Position numbers and translations under genes: made by a program. From assembly GCF_024397975.1 (NCBI RefSeq), contig NZ_CP073745.1:3684501-3748500 (forward strand): a DNA stretch of 64,000 nucleotides, read 5' to 3'. Of this stretch, positions 26,743 to 36,076 are shown piece after piece. Positions within the stretch are counted from its first letter, which is position 1, and each line of letters opens with the position of its first letter. The notes under the pieces were generated by a model, which ran no database searches, was not told the origin of the DNA, and saw only the letters and a program-made list of their open reading frames with translations. The DNA is from Bacterioplanoides sp. SCSIO 12839. GTDB lineage: Bacteria; Pseudomonadota; Gammaproteobacteria; Pseudomonadales; Oceanobacteraceae.

Positions 26743-29256
26743 ATGATCCTATTCACACAGACGTTATCCACAAAAACGTTACTGGCACTCTCGCTGCCGC
26801 TGTTAGTCACGCCAACACTTTGGGCAATGAGCAACACACCACCACCGGATGTAGAGCCTTCTGTACCTACCTCCACATCCGCACCACAAAATACCCAAGC
26901 GGCAAACCACCAACTGCCTACGACATCTGCGGATGTTAAACAGCTTTCCGTTCGGAAAAAGAATTTCCAGGATCAGAATGACAAAGTATTTGTCGACGGT
27001 TTGGGCCGTGAAGTCAGCCTGCGTGGATTTAATGTTTCCGGTAAAGTGAAACTGGCGCAATACGGTTTCCAGCCGTTTCAGAATGTTGAAGACGCTAAAA
27101 CCAGCTTCAATCTGCTCGGCAAACAGGTCGGCAGCAATATGGTGCGTTACACCGTTGCCTGGGAAGGTATTCATACCGGCCCAACCACCATTGATTACGC
27201 CTATTTAGACAACGCCATTGCCTATATGAAACAGGCGATTAACAACGGCATGTACGTTCTGGTCGATTACCACTCGGATTTATACAGCCGCCATACCTTT
27301 ACACAAAACTCCGCTAATACCGGTAATGGTGCGCCTCAGTGGGCCGTACATCCGGTGAACGGCACCGACGATTGTGGTTTACCATGCCAGCTGAGCTGGG
27401 CCGCACACAAACAAAGCAACAGCTCTGTGCGTAATGGCATGAAGTCTTTCTGGTACGACCACTGGATCATGGACAAAGACTTGCCAACGGCCGAGCTGTA
27501 TTTGCCTGACAGTAACCAGTGTGCCGACATCCGTGGCGGCGATGCTTCTAATTCAACCACCGTATTAGCATGGCAATGCAGCCAGCAAAGTCACCAACAA
27601 TGGAACTACCGCAGCGACGGTACTCTGCATTCCGTTAAAAACCCGAATATCTGTCTCGATGTTGCCGGTGCCCGTACAGATAATGGCACCGATATTCAGA
27701 TCTACCGCTGTAATAACAGTAAAGCGCAGCAATTTATTATCGACCAACAAGGGCGCCTGCACAGCGCACTGGATTTTAATAAATGTGTGTCTAACGACAG
27801 CGGTAATCTAAAACTGCGCGAATGTGAATACGATGATTCTACTGTCGAAAAACGTCAGCACTTCGTGCTGCGCAGCGTCGAAAATGGCAGCAACATCGGC
27901 GCGGGACTGAGTTATTCACAATCGGCGTTTGTTTGGCAAATTGGGCAGGTCGCGAAATATATAAAGCAGAATATGACAGTTGATGAGTTTGCTCATGTAT
28001 TAGGGTTTGAGCCAATTAACGAACCGTTTGACGGTGGCATCGGAGAGATGAGTTATGACGAGTTTGATAACTTAATTTTATGGCCATTCTATCAACGTGT
28101 TCGTGCTGAGTTAGATGCTCAAGGCGTTACCCAAAAACCGGTTTACACCGAGCCGATGGTGTTCTGGAGTTCTATTACGGGTGCCGTAGCGCCTGCAACT
28201 GGCGGTGGTTATCTGGATTACAAACCGGGAGATGGCTTTGTGTTTACCCCTCACTTTTATGATCAGGCGCGTATGGGTGTGAATAACTTAACCGTTGCTC
28301 GTAATGGCGCACATTTTGAGAATCTGGATTTAATTCGTGACGAAGCCCGCTTTCTGGATTTAGCGGTTTTTAAATCGGAGTTTGGCATGTGGCTTAACGG
28401 TTATGGCCATACCGATACTGAGCGTGTGGTTAACGCGTCTTATCAAGCGATGGAATCCTCAGACCGAACTCACACTTCACAATCAGGTGGCAAAGATCGT
28501 TTTGTCGATTTTTACACGCCGTTAGTCAGTGGCGCTCAATGGCAGTGGGACATTTATTATGACAATCATTATGAATTCCAGAACGGCAATCCAAATGAAT
28601 TAAAAACCGAAGACGATGCCTGGAACGGTGAAGACTTTTCGGTGATTAATAACTTTGGTAAAGGCTACAACGTCAACGCCAATTTAATTGAACGCGCTTA
28701 TCCGCGTGCCGTTCAGGGCGAACTGATGCACTTTGCTTACGAAGGCTTAGTACCTGATCGCGCCGATGATGTGATGGCTTATCATTCCATTCGCACCAGC
28801 CTGGAAGGCCAGTTCAGTCAACGTGAATTCTTCCGTGATAATAAATTTGCCTTCCTGGCATGGCGTGGCCGAACCAGTACGGCTCCGACAGAGATTTATG
28901 TGCCACGTCATATCAACTCGGCAAACATGATTGTGATCACAGAAAATGGCGTATACAAAAATTTGACTGTAAACGCACCCTTCACTCAGGAAAATAACGA
29001 AGTTGCTGTTATTTCTGATCCGAAAAAACAACCGGGCAGTGGTAATCTGGTTATGGTTTGGGATGATGTGGATACCAGTGAGACGGCGCAGAGTTATCAC
29101 TTCGCGTTAGTGATTGATGGCAGCGCTGGGCTCTCGGATGCAGAGTTAAATACTCTACAACAATCTTTAGTGGAAACCGTTAATAAAGGGAAAAGTCCGG
29201 TGTATCTTACTAACTCGATGACTGCGCGTGGTTATCCTGATGACATGGGTAATTAA
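26743..29256 (+). CDS. GH5-type glycoside hydrolase with an inserted ricin-type lectin domain
   Basis: 837 residues. Signal peptide ~1-28, then a Thr/Ser/Pro-rich linker to ~70. The catalytic barrel starts near 80 (VDGLGREVSLRGFNVSG). It is interrupted at ~250-375 by a ricin B-like beta-trefoil (NQCADIRG, TVLAWQCSQQSHQQWNY, NICLDVAGA, NGTDIQIYRCNN). It then resumes with the acid/base Glu near 427 (GFEPINEPFDGG) and the nucleophile Glu near 546 (VFKSEFGMW). The FEPINEP context and the opening block resemble endoglycoceramidase-like GH5 enzymes more than cellulases, but substrate is not certain. The C-terminal ~120 residues form a beta-rich domain. The enzyme is predicted to be secreted or periplasmic. 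The lectin sits inside the barrel, not at an end, which is unusual. Confidence 0.82.
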   Translation: MILFTQTLSTKTLLALSLPLLVTPTLWAMSNTPPPDVEPSVPTSTSAPQNTQAANHQLPTTSADVKQLSVRKKNFQDQNDKVFVDGLGREVSLRGFNVSGKVKLAQYGFQPFQNVEDAKTSFNLLGKQVGSNMVRYTVAWEGIHTGPTTIDYAYLDNAIAYMKQAINNGMYVLVDYHSDLYSRHTFTQNSANTGNGAPQWAVHPVNGTDDCGLPCQLSWAAHKQSNSSVRNGMKSFWYDHWIMDKDLPTAELYLPDSNQCADIRGGDASNSTTVLAWQCSQQSHQQWNYRSDGTLHSVKNPNICLDVAGARTDNGTDIQIYRCNNSKAQQFIIDQQGRLHSALDFNKCVSNDSGNLKLRECEYDDSTVEKRQHFVLRSVENGSNIGAGLSYSQSAFVWQIGQVAKYIKQNMTVDEFAHVLGFEPINEPFDGGIGEMSYDEFDNLILWPFYQRVRAELDAQGVTQKPVYTEPMVFWSSITGAVAPATGGGYLDYKPGDGFVFTPHFYDQARMGVNNLTVARNGAHFENLDLIRDEARFLDLAVFKSEFGMWLNGYGHTDTERVVNASYQAMESSDRTHTSQSGGKDRFVDFYTPLVSGAQWQWDIYYDNHYEFQNGNPNELKTEDDAWNGEDFSVINNFGKGYNVNANLIERAYPRAVQGELMHFAYEGLVPDRADDVMAYHSIRTSLEGQFSQREFFRDNKFAFLAWRGRTSTAPTEIYVPRHINSANMIVITENGVYKNLTVNAPFTQENNEVAVISDPKKQPGSGNLVMVWDDVDTSETAQSYHFALVIDGSAGLSDAELNTLQQSLVETVNKGKSPVYLTNSMTARGYPDDMGN

Positions 29257-29274
29257 TACGTAACAGCCTCCAAT

Positions 29275-29312
29275 AAAAAAGCCGGATCAAAACTGATCCG
29301 GCTTTCTCTTTT
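29275..29312. terminator. Bidirectional terminator between the GH5 and TRAP genes
   Basis: Perfect 11-bp stem (29279-29289 with 29294-29304), AAAC loop, A-rich before and T-rich after; it serves the GH5 gene on + and the TRAP-binding gene on minus. Confidence 0.88.
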
Positions 29313-29328
29313 GTTCAGCAGTAAAAAC

Positions 29329-30447
29329 TTAATCACGCGCGTTAATATACGCTTGCTCACTCACAGCATGATACGCCTTCACCTGATCACGGTAGTTCTT
29401 AAACGACTCATATACTTTGTTGGTCAGCTCGTCACTGGTAGCAACTTCGGCCACCACTTCATCTGACAACACTTTCAGTTTATTCAATACATCCTGTGGG
29501 AATGGGCGAACATCAACACCGTGCTTTTCTTTTAATTCCACCAGCGCCGCATGGTTACGAGTGGTGTATTCGTTCAGCATATCCTGGTTAATGGCTTGTG
29601 CCGCAACACGCACGATGGCCTGCAGATCTTTTGGCAGTTCTTCGAACGCCGGCTTATTAATGGTGAATTCCATCATAGAACCTGGCTCATGCCAGCCCGG
29701 GTAGTAGTAGTGTTTCGCCACTTTATACAAGCCAAATGCCAGATCATTGTAAGGGCCAACCCATTCGGTGGCATCGATGGCACCGGTTTGCAGTGATGTG
29801 AAAATCTCACCGCCCGGCAGCGTCACTGGAGTACCACCGGCACGTTTCAGCACCTCACCACCAATACCAGGAATACGCATTTTCAGACCTTTAAGGTCGT
29901 CAACGCTGTTAATTTCTTTGTTAAACCAGCCACCCATTTGTACGCCAGTGTTACCACCCGCCATCGGTAAGATATTAAAAGGCGCGTACACTTCTTCCCA
30001 CAATTGTTGTCCGCCACCGTATTGAATCCAGCCATGCATTTCCTGTGCAGTTAAACCAAACGGAACCGAGGTGAAAAATTGTGAGGCTGGAGTTTTACCT
30101 TTCCAGTAATACGCACCACTATGACCCATCTCTGCAGTGCCTTGGGATACTGCATCAAATACCTGTAACGCAGGAACCAGTTCGCCCGCACCATAAACCT
30201 TAATGGTTAAACGGCCACCGGACATGTCGTTTACCATACTGGCAAAACGCTCTGGAGCTGTGCCTAACCCCGGGAAGTTTTTTGGCCAGGAAGTGACTAA
30301 CTTCCATTTAAACGTTTGTTGCTGTTGGGCAGCTGCTGATGATTGCGCACCTTCGGTTTGAGCTTCTTTATTACAACCGGCGATTAATAATGCTGCCGCT
30401 GCAATTGCCCCAAGGCCAAATGATTTAACAAGGGTTTTAATTTTCAC
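29329..30447 (-). CDS. TRAP transporter substrate-binding lipoprotein (DctP family)
   Basis: A GTG at 30447 with GAGGAA 6 nt upstream gives 372 residues and a clean lipoprotein signal (AAAALLIAGC). The longer frame from 30528 has no ribosome site. The DctP core is clear: TSWPKNFPGLGTAPERFASMV, GELVPALQVFDAVSQGTAEMGH, KMRIPGIGGEVLKRAGGTPV and the GAIDATEWVGPYND block close to that of 2-oxo-acid-binding TakP-type proteins. It binds an organic anion and would feed a DctQM membrane pair. No such pair is adjacent, so it is an orphan here, and lipid anchoring is unusual for the family. Confidence 0.87.
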   Translation of the reverse strand: MKIKTLVKSFGLGAIAAAALLIAGCNKEAQTEGAQSSAAAQQQQTFKWKLVTSWPKNFPGLGTAPERFASMVNDMSGGRLTIKVYGAGELVPALQVFDAVSQGTAEMGHSGAYYWKGKTPASQFFTSVPFGLTAQEMHGWIQYGGGQQLWEEVYAPFNILPMAGGNTGVQMGGWFNKEINSVDDLKGLKMRIPGIGGEVLKRAGGTPVTLPGGEIFTSLQTGAIDATEWVGPYNDLAFGLYKVAKHYYYPGWHEPGSMMEFTINKPAFEELPKDLQAIVRVAAQAINQDMLNEYTTRNHAALVELKEKHGVDVRPFPQDVLNKLKVLSDEVVAEVATSDELTNKVYESFKNYRDQVKAYHAVSEQAYINARD

Positions 30448-30495
30448 ACTTAATTCCTCTGTGTTGTTTTTATAAATATTATTAATTATTAGTAA

Positions 30496-30604
30496 GGTAA
30501 GAGAGTCGTATATTTTTAATAGCAGCAATAGGATGTTGCGACAGCGCAGCGATCACAAGGACGTGGCTTCTGCGCTGCGGCTAAAAATATACTGCTCTCT
30601 TACC
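30496..30604 (+). repeat. GGA-hairpin intergenic element D1
   Basis: A 23-bp terminal inverted repeat (30496-30518 with 30582-30604, two mismatches) encloses two hairpins. These are GCAATA-GGA-TGTTGC (30525-30539) and a GCGCAG...CTGCGC stem (30544-30575) whose tip is CAC-AAGGAC-GTG. It lies upstream of, and opposite to, the TRAP-binding gene. Confidence 0.8.
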
Positions 30605-30617
30605 TAAAATTCTTAGT

Positions 30618-30724
30618 AGTATGCCGGATCATTTTTCTGCCACCGTCCCGAAGGCACATCCATGTGCCTGCCGGACGGATGCAACATCCATGTTGCTGTT
30701 CTCGAAAAACGAATCCAGCATACT
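30618..30724 (-). repeat. GGA-hairpin intergenic element D2
   Basis: Terminal inverted repeat 30618-30637 with 30704-30724 (one bulge, two mismatches). On the minus strand it carries GCAAC-ATGGAT-GTTGC (30681-30696) and GGCAC-ATGGAT-GTGCC (30653-30668), separated by a CCGTCC/GGACGG stem. It starts 15 bp after the uvrD stop in the sense direction, so it would be in the uvrD 3' UTR. D1 and D2 are back to back. Confidence 0.8.
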
Positions 30725-30739
30725 CTCTAGTGAGTTTGA

Positions 30740-32971
30740 TCAAACCTTTTCAAGCTTGGCAAAATTAGCCACTAGCCACTTCTGACCGGCGTCATCAAAA
30801 AACACCTGCACCCGCAGTCCCGGGCCCTGACCTTCAAACTGCAGCACCGTGCCTTCACCAAACATCTCATGGTAAACACGGTTACCCAGATCGTACGGTA
30901 CCGAGGCACTCTGCTCTTGTTTAATAAAATCTGGTTGCGCCGGTGTATTAAACCCACCTTGGCGTTTTGCCGTCAGCGGTCGACTGACACTGTTTTTCAG
31001 ACGAACTTCCTGAATCAGTTCCTGCGGAATTTCCCGAATAAAACGCGACGGCGTACTGAAATTTTCCTGACCATGCAAACGACGGCTTTCGGCATGAGTC
31101 AGAATTAACTGCTCCATTGCCCGGGTGATACCAACGTAAGCCAGACGACGCTCTTCTTCCAGGCCTTCCGCTTCATCCATCGACATTTTATGCGGGAATA
31201 AACCTTCTTCCATGCCCGCCAATACTACTTGCGGGAACTCCAGACCTTTGGCCGAGTGCAGCGTCATTAATTGCACCGCGTCTTCGTATTCATCCGCCTG
31301 ACCTTCACCCGCATCCAACGCAGCGTTATCGAGGAAGACCGCCAGATCTAACTGGCTGGTCGGTTCTTCACCATCAGCATCTGTTTCATCGGATGGCAGA
31401 TAATCGCCGGTTTCAAACTGACGCGCGGCGTTAATTAACTCTTCCAGGTTATCGAGGCGCGCCTGACCTTTTTCACCTTTCTCTTTTTTATGGTGTTCGA
31501 TCAAACCGCTTTGGGTAATAACCTGATCAACAATTTCGTGTAATTTTAATTCTTCGATGCCAACACTCATTTCATCGAGTAAATCGACAAAGTTCTGCAC
31601 GGCAGTTCCGGCACGTTTCGGTAATAAACCTAACGACACCGCTTCATTAGCGGCCTGCCATAACGAACAACCCTGATCTCGGGCATGGCTGCGCAAAATT
31701 TCCACGGTTTTTTCGCCAATCGCCCGCGCCGGAACATTAATGACTCGCTCCATCGCCGCATCGTCCTGTCGATTTAATAACAGGCGCAAATACGACAAGG
31801 CATTTTTAATTTCCAGGCGCTCATAAAAACGCTGGCCACCATAAATGCGGTAAGGAATGCCTGAGCGCAAAAACGCTTCTTCGAGGGTGCGCGACTGAGC
31901 ATTGGAACGATACAACACCGCCATCTCGGTACGCTGGCGGCCATCACGTGACCACTCATCCACCAAATCGGCAATATAACGGGCTTCGTCCTGCTCATTA
32001 AAGGCGCTGTATAAACGAATCGGTTCGCCTTCAGCACCTTCCGTCATCAGGTTTTTACCTAAACGCCCCTGGTTATTGGTAATCACGGCGTTGGCGGCGG
32101 CCAGGATATTAGCCGTAGAACGATAATTCTGCTCCAGCTTAATCAGCTCAGCGCCCGGGAAGTCTTGCTGGAAGTTACGGATATTATCGATATTGGCGCC
32201 GCGCCAGCCGTAAATAGACTGATCGTCATCACCTACCGCCATCACCGAAACCCGATCACCGGCTAACAGCCGAATCCAAGCGTATTGGATATTGTTGGTG
32301 TCCTGAAATTCGTCGACCAAAATGTTGCGGAAGCGTTGCTGATAATGTTCCAGCAGTTCCGGGTTGTGCAACCATAATTCATGAGCACGCAGCAGAATTT
32401 CACCAAAATCCACCAGACCATTTTGCTGGCAGTTTTCTTCGTAGATGGAATACACCGTGCGCAAGGTTTCCTGAAACGGATCAGCCGATGGAATCACATG
32501 CGCCGCACGACGGCCTTCATCTTTCTGGCCGTTAATAAACCACTGAATTTGTTTTGGCGGATAACGGCTGTCGTCGATGTTGTGCGCTTTCATCAGGCGT
32601 TTGATTAACCGCAGCTGATCGTCACTGTCGAGAATCTGAAAATGTTGCGGCAGTTTGGCTTCACGCCAGTGTTGCTTCAACAAGCGATGTGCCAGGCCGT
32701 GGAAAGTACCCACCCATAAACCATTGGAAGGCACATTTAACAGCTCTTCCAGACGGCCGCGCATTTCTTTCGCCGCCTTGTTGGTAAATGTCACCGCCAT
32801 CACCGCAAACGGCGATACGTTCTCCACATTTAACAGCCAGGCAATACGCTGCACCAGCACCCGGGTTTTCCCCGAACCCGCGCCGGCCAATACCAGCTGA
32901 TGTTTGGAAGAGGCAGCCACCGCATTGCGCTGACCATCGTTTAAGTTATCGAGCAAAAGTGAAATATCCAT
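30740..32971 (-). CDS. uvrD: DNA helicase II (UvrD)
   Basis: 743 residues of a superfamily 1A 3'-5' helicase used in nucleotide excision and mismatch repair. Visible are motif I (AGAGSGKTRVL), Ia (VTFTNKAAKEMRGR), II (ILVDEFQDTN), III (VGDDDQSIYGWRGA), IV (LEQNYRS), V (LMTLHSAKGLEFPQV) and VI (EERRLAYVGITRA). The C-terminus carries the Tudor-like fold (LGNRVYHEMFGEGTVLQFEG) that in UvrD/PcrA contacts RNA polymerase. A longer acidic insertion lies near 535-565. Divergent from hexR. Confidence 0.95.
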   Translation of the reverse strand: MDISLLLDNLNDGQRNAVAASSKHQLVLAGAGSGKTRVLVQRIAWLLNVENVSPFAVMAVTFTNKAAKEMRGRLEELLNVPSNGLWVGTFHGLAHRLLKQHWREAKLPQHFQILDSDDQLRLIKRLMKAHNIDDSRYPPKQIQWFINGQKDEGRRAAHVIPSADPFQETLRTVYSIYEENCQQNGLVDFGEILLRAHELWLHNPELLEHYQQRFRNILVDEFQDTNNIQYAWIRLLAGDRVSVMAVGDDDQSIYGWRGANIDNIRNFQQDFPGAELIKLEQNYRSTANILAAANAVITNNQGRLGKNLMTEGAEGEPIRLYSAFNEQDEARYIADLVDEWSRDGRQRTEMAVLYRSNAQSRTLEEAFLRSGIPYRIYGGQRFYERLEIKNALSYLRLLLNRQDDAAMERVINVPARAIGEKTVEILRSHARDQGCSLWQAANEAVSLGLLPKRAGTAVQNFVDLLDEMSVGIEELKLHEIVDQVITQSGLIEHHKKEKGEKGQARLDNLEELINAARQFETGDYLPSDETDADGEEPTSQLDLAVFLDNAALDAGEGQADEYEDAVQLMTLHSAKGLEFPQVVLAGMEEGLFPHKMSMDEAEGLEEERRLAYVGITRAMEQLILTHAESRRLHGQENFSTPSRFIREIPQELIQEVRLKNSVSRPLTAKRQGGFNTPAQPDFIKQEQSASVPYDLGNRVYHEMFGEGTVLQFEGQGPGLRVQVFFDDAGQKWLVANFAKLEKV

Positions 32972-33175
32972 GGACGCGAGTCTATCAGATTCATGCCACA
33001 GATTTGATAGCTTTACTGTATATATTTACACCCATTTATTCACAATAGTGCTGCTCTGCTCGCTGATCATCATCGCTGGCACTCATAGCAGATTCACTTA
33101 TAATCCGCGCAGTTAATAGTGATTTACTACACTCAGTAATATCACCCATCCCCATTCTGGCTGTGCGAGGCTGAT

Positions 33176-34027
33176 TTGAGACAGAGTCCGGTTCTGACAG
33201 AAATTGCAGCAGCAATCCCTAACCTGCGTAAATCTGAGGTTAAGGTTGCCGAGTATGTGCTCAAGGCACCGGAACAGGTGATGCACATGCGGATTGTCGA
33301 TCTGGCACAGGAAGCTCAGGTCAGCGAACCCACCATCGTGCGTTTTTGTCGCGGTATTGGCTGCAACGGCTTTCAGGAATTTAAAGTCCGCATCGCTCAG
33401 GAAATGGCGGTCGCCAATAACATCGGTCAGTTTGCGATCGCCGAAGATGACAGCATTGAAGACATCTGCGACAAAATTGCCGATACCACCATCCAGCGCT
33501 TACATCAGGTTAAGTCGCAGCTGAAAACCAAACAGGTAGCTCAGGCCGCCAACGCCATCAGCGCTGCTCGTCGGGTCGAGTTTTATGGCTTTGGTGCATC
33601 CGGTGCCGTGGCAACCGATGCACAACACAAGTTTTTCCGCTTACAGGTCGCTACGGCTGCTTACAGTGATCCACATATGCAGTCGATGTCGGCGGTGACG
33701 CTGGGCGAAGACGATGTGGTTGTTGCCATTTCCCAAAGCGGGCGCACCAAGGATTTATTACATACCGTTCAACTGGCACAACAACACGGTGCTCAGGTGG
33801 TGAGTTTGGCACCCGCAAACACTCCATTAAGCCTGGCCGCTGATTTACCGATTCATATCAATATCGAAGAAGACACCGAGCAGTTCACGCCGATGACCTC
33901 CCGTATTGCTCATCTGATGATCATCGATATGCTCGCCGTCGCCGTTACCCAGCGTCGCGGCCCCGAGTTTGCTGAACATTTAAATGCCATCAAACGCAGT
34001 ATTAAGTCACTTCGCCTTGAAAATTAA
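33176..34027 (+). CDS. hexR: RpiR-family transcriptional regulator HexR
   Basis: 283 residues from a TTG start with GCGAGG 5 nt upstream; no ATG occurs for about 37 codons and the sequence from the TTG aligns with HexR N-termini. An RpiR helix-turn-helix spans ~1-77 (VSEPTIVRFCRGIGCNGFQEFK) and a SIS sugar-phosphate domain ~125-260 (YGFGASGAVATDAQHKF, ISQSGRTKDLL). HexR represses the Entner-Doudoroff/zwf genes and releases DNA on binding 2-keto-3-deoxy-6-phosphogluconate. The usual zwf-pgl-eda partners are not in this window. It could be a HexR paralogue with a different regulon. Confidence 0.85.
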   Translation: MRQSPVLTEIAAAIPNLRKSEVKVAEYVLKAPEQVMHMRIVDLAQEAQVSEPTIVRFCRGIGCNGFQEFKVRIAQEMAVANNIGQFAIAEDDSIEDICDKIADTTIQRLHQVKSQLKTKQVAQAANAISAARRVEFYGFGASGAVATDAQHKFFRLQVATAAYSDPHMQSMSAVTLGEDDVVVAISQSGRTKDLLHTVQLAQQHGAQVVSLAPANTPLSLAADLPIHINIEEDTEQFTPMTSRIAHLMIIDMLAVAVTQRRGPEFAEHLNAIKRSIKSLRLEN

Positions 34028-34298
34028 GGCTCAAAAATAAGACAAAATACGCCATAAGTTCGTTTTGCCGCTGACTTTTTTGTCAAACTGACGGCAATAA
34101 TCAGGCGTCAATTTCCCTATTTTTTCCTTACACCAGAAGAATCAAGGCCTCGGTTTGGTTACTGATTGTTCATTCAATTTTCGGGTTATTTGGCCACTTC
34201 AATTTTTACTGTCATTCTATTGCAACCAATAAAAAGAAAAATCATGGCTCCGGGTTAGCAAAACCACACTGACTGTGATCTACAGAAGGAATAGAACA

Positions 34299-34484
34299 AT
34301 GGAAGCAGCTATTAAGTTCGAAGGCCACGAAGAAGTTGTATCGTTCGATCAGAACGGCAATGTGGTGGTAAAAAAAGAATCGCAAATGTCTAAAAAGCTG
34401 ATGGCCCGTCGCGCCATTGAAGCACATCGTGAACGCAAATGCCTGGAATCTGAATTAGAGGATTATTATTTCGAAGAGATGTAA
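34299..34484 (+). CDS. Small charged protein resembling the PA3496 family
   Basis: 61 residues from the ATG at 34299, with AGAAGGAA as ribosome site; an upstream in-frame codon at 34275 lacks one. The N-terminal half looks beta-prone (EEVVSFDQNGNVVVKK), then a basic helix ARRAIEAHRERKCLESELEDY ends in an acidic, aromatic tail. Length and the RRAIE-H-E-L-E-L-DY pattern resemble small proteins of the PA3496 type in pseudomonads, for which an envelope role was proposed. No membrane segment. A hairpin at 34501-34526 follows. Confidence 0.65.
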   Translation: MEAAIKFEGHEEVVSFDQNGNVVVKKESQMSKKLMARRAIEAHRERKCLESELEDYYFEEM

Positions 34485-34500
34485 AAACTGGTTCTCTATC

Positions 34501-34526
34501 ACCTCCAGCATGTATATGTTGGAGGT
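34501..34526 (+). other. Hairpin after the small charged protein
   Basis: ACCTCCAGCAT pairs with ATGTTGGAGGT (one G-T wobble) around GTAT, 17 bp after the stop codon. No T run follows, so termination is uncertain. Confidence 0.45.
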
Positions 34527-34753
34527 AGAATCTAGCCAAACCCGCCGTATTTCTGATGGTTACAACATTGTTGTATTAGTGCTGTTACGTGGCTGTTCAG
34601 CACATTACCTTCGCTGAAGCTGTTCTTTCGTTCCAAAAAATCTGTATGCAAGCGATACTCCCACCATGTTAGTCTGGTTTTATGCCAGAGCTTTGTTCCT
34701 GCGCCTGCTTGTATCAGAGCTCCTATTCCAATAATAAGAACAGGAAGCAAGGT

Positions 34754-36013
34754 ATGAAATTCCCTATAAAACCGTTAATAAATAGCAGTGTTATATCGGC
34801 CGCGTTACTGATTTCGGCTTGTGGAGGTGATAGCAGCAGCTCTTCAGGTCCATCAATGCAAGTAACTGCCACCAAGGTGGCAAGTGTTACCCAGCAAGCC
34901 ATCGACAGCGCAATGACAGAACAAGGGTTGATTGCACTGTCAGGTCAGGCAGATTGTGACGTAGAGCTGTATCGGCTTGAATATTCGAGCCTCGGGGTCG
35001 AAGGTGAGAGTGTGACCGTATCAGGAGCATTATCATTCCCTTCAGGCCCTGGCTGTGAGGGGCCATACCCGCTACTGGCCAAGGCTCATGGCACAACGAC
35101 TCAGGAAGACTACATTGAAGCAACGGTCGAAAGTGCAGCTTTTGACCACGGTTTTTTTGCTTCTCAGGGATATGTCGTCGTCAGCCCGGATTACCTCGGA
35201 TTTGGCGCTTCAGAATATGACTATCATCCGTTTTTGCATCGGGACAGTCAGGCACAAGCCATGATTGATGCGCTACGTGCGGCACGTATTGCTGTCGATT
35301 CACTCGAAGAAAATATCGAACTGTCCGGCAAAGTCATGCTTGCCGGCTACTCTCAAGGCGGCCATGTGGTTATGTCGGCTCAGAGAGCGATTGAGGCAAA
35401 TTATTCAGACGAATTCAATCTGGTCGCCAGTGCCCCGATGGCAGGTCCATATCAACTGGAACAAACTTTTCTAAGCGGTATAAACCCGGCAATACCGAAT
35501 GTTGCAGCTGGGGTTTTCCTATCCTATGTGGTTGAGTCTTTTCAGAATATTTATGGGAATATATATACTGATCTGGAAGACGTTTTCTTGCCACAATTTA
35601 CCGACGATATCACCGACAGCTTTCCGGGTGAAAGAAGCTTAACCGAGTTTCTTATTGGCGGTGTTTTCCCGACTGATCCGGATCAGTTTTTGCAAAACGA
35701 TTATCTGAATGATTTTGAAACTAACCGTGACAATGCATTCCGGGTTGCTTTGCGAGACAACGAGGTGCTCGACTTTACTCCTAAGACACCAACGATTTTA
35801 TGCGGTACCAGTGAAGACGGCGCAGTCCCTTATTTTAATACCGAAGCCGCGGCCGCATACTTTAATAACAACGGAGTAACAGTTCCGGTTATTGATGTCG
35901 CAGATCAGATCACCGTGATTCCAGGTCTTAACCCCGGGTTAATCCATCACTCTCTTGGTAATCGCTATTGCTATGCAGCGGTCAAAGAGCGCTTATTAGA
36001 ACCGGCCAAATAA
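34754..36013 (+). CDS. Alpha/beta-hydrolase lipoprotein (secretory lipase-like)
   Basis: 419 residues from the ATG at 34754 (AAGG ribosome site). The lipoprotein signal ends LLISACGG, followed by a Ser-rich stretch. An alpha/beta-hydrolase follows: AKAHGTTTQ oxyanion region, DYLGFGAS, nucleophile elbow GYSQGG (Ser near 199), and a likely Asp in CGTSEDGAVP with His in GLIHHSLG. A secreted or surface lipase/esterase is predicted; chain preference is unknown. Monocistronic, with a strong terminator. Confidence 0.82.
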   Translation: MKFPIKPLINSSVISAALLISACGGDSSSSSGPSMQVTATKVASVTQQAIDSAMTEQGLIALSGQADCDVELYRLEYSSLGVEGESVTVSGALSFPSGPGCEGPYPLLAKAHGTTTQEDYIEATVESAAFDHGFFASQGYVVVSPDYLGFGASEYDYHPFLHRDSQAQAMIDALRAARIAVDSLEENIELSGKVMLAGYSQGGHVVMSAQRAIEANYSDEFNLVASAPMAGPYQLEQTFLSGINPAIPNVAAGVFLSYVVESFQNIYGNIYTDLEDVFLPQFTDDITDSFPGERSLTEFLIGGVFPTDPDQFLQNDYLNDFETNRDNAFRVALRDNEVLDFTPKTPTILCGTSEDGAVPYFNTEAAAAYFNNNGVTVPVIDVADQITVIPGLNPGLIHHSLGNRYCYAAVKERLLEPAK

Positions 36014-36015
36014 TA

Positions 36016-36052
36016 AAAGCCTACCCGGAAAGCATTTCCGGGTAGGCTTTCA
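36016..36052. terminator. Bidirectional terminator between the lipase-like and MATE genes
   Basis: Perfect 16-bp stem (36016-36031 with 36035-36050), GCA loop, A-rich before and T-rich after. Confidence 0.93.
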
Positions 36053-36076
36053 CTCAGTAATACATTACCAGGTTAC

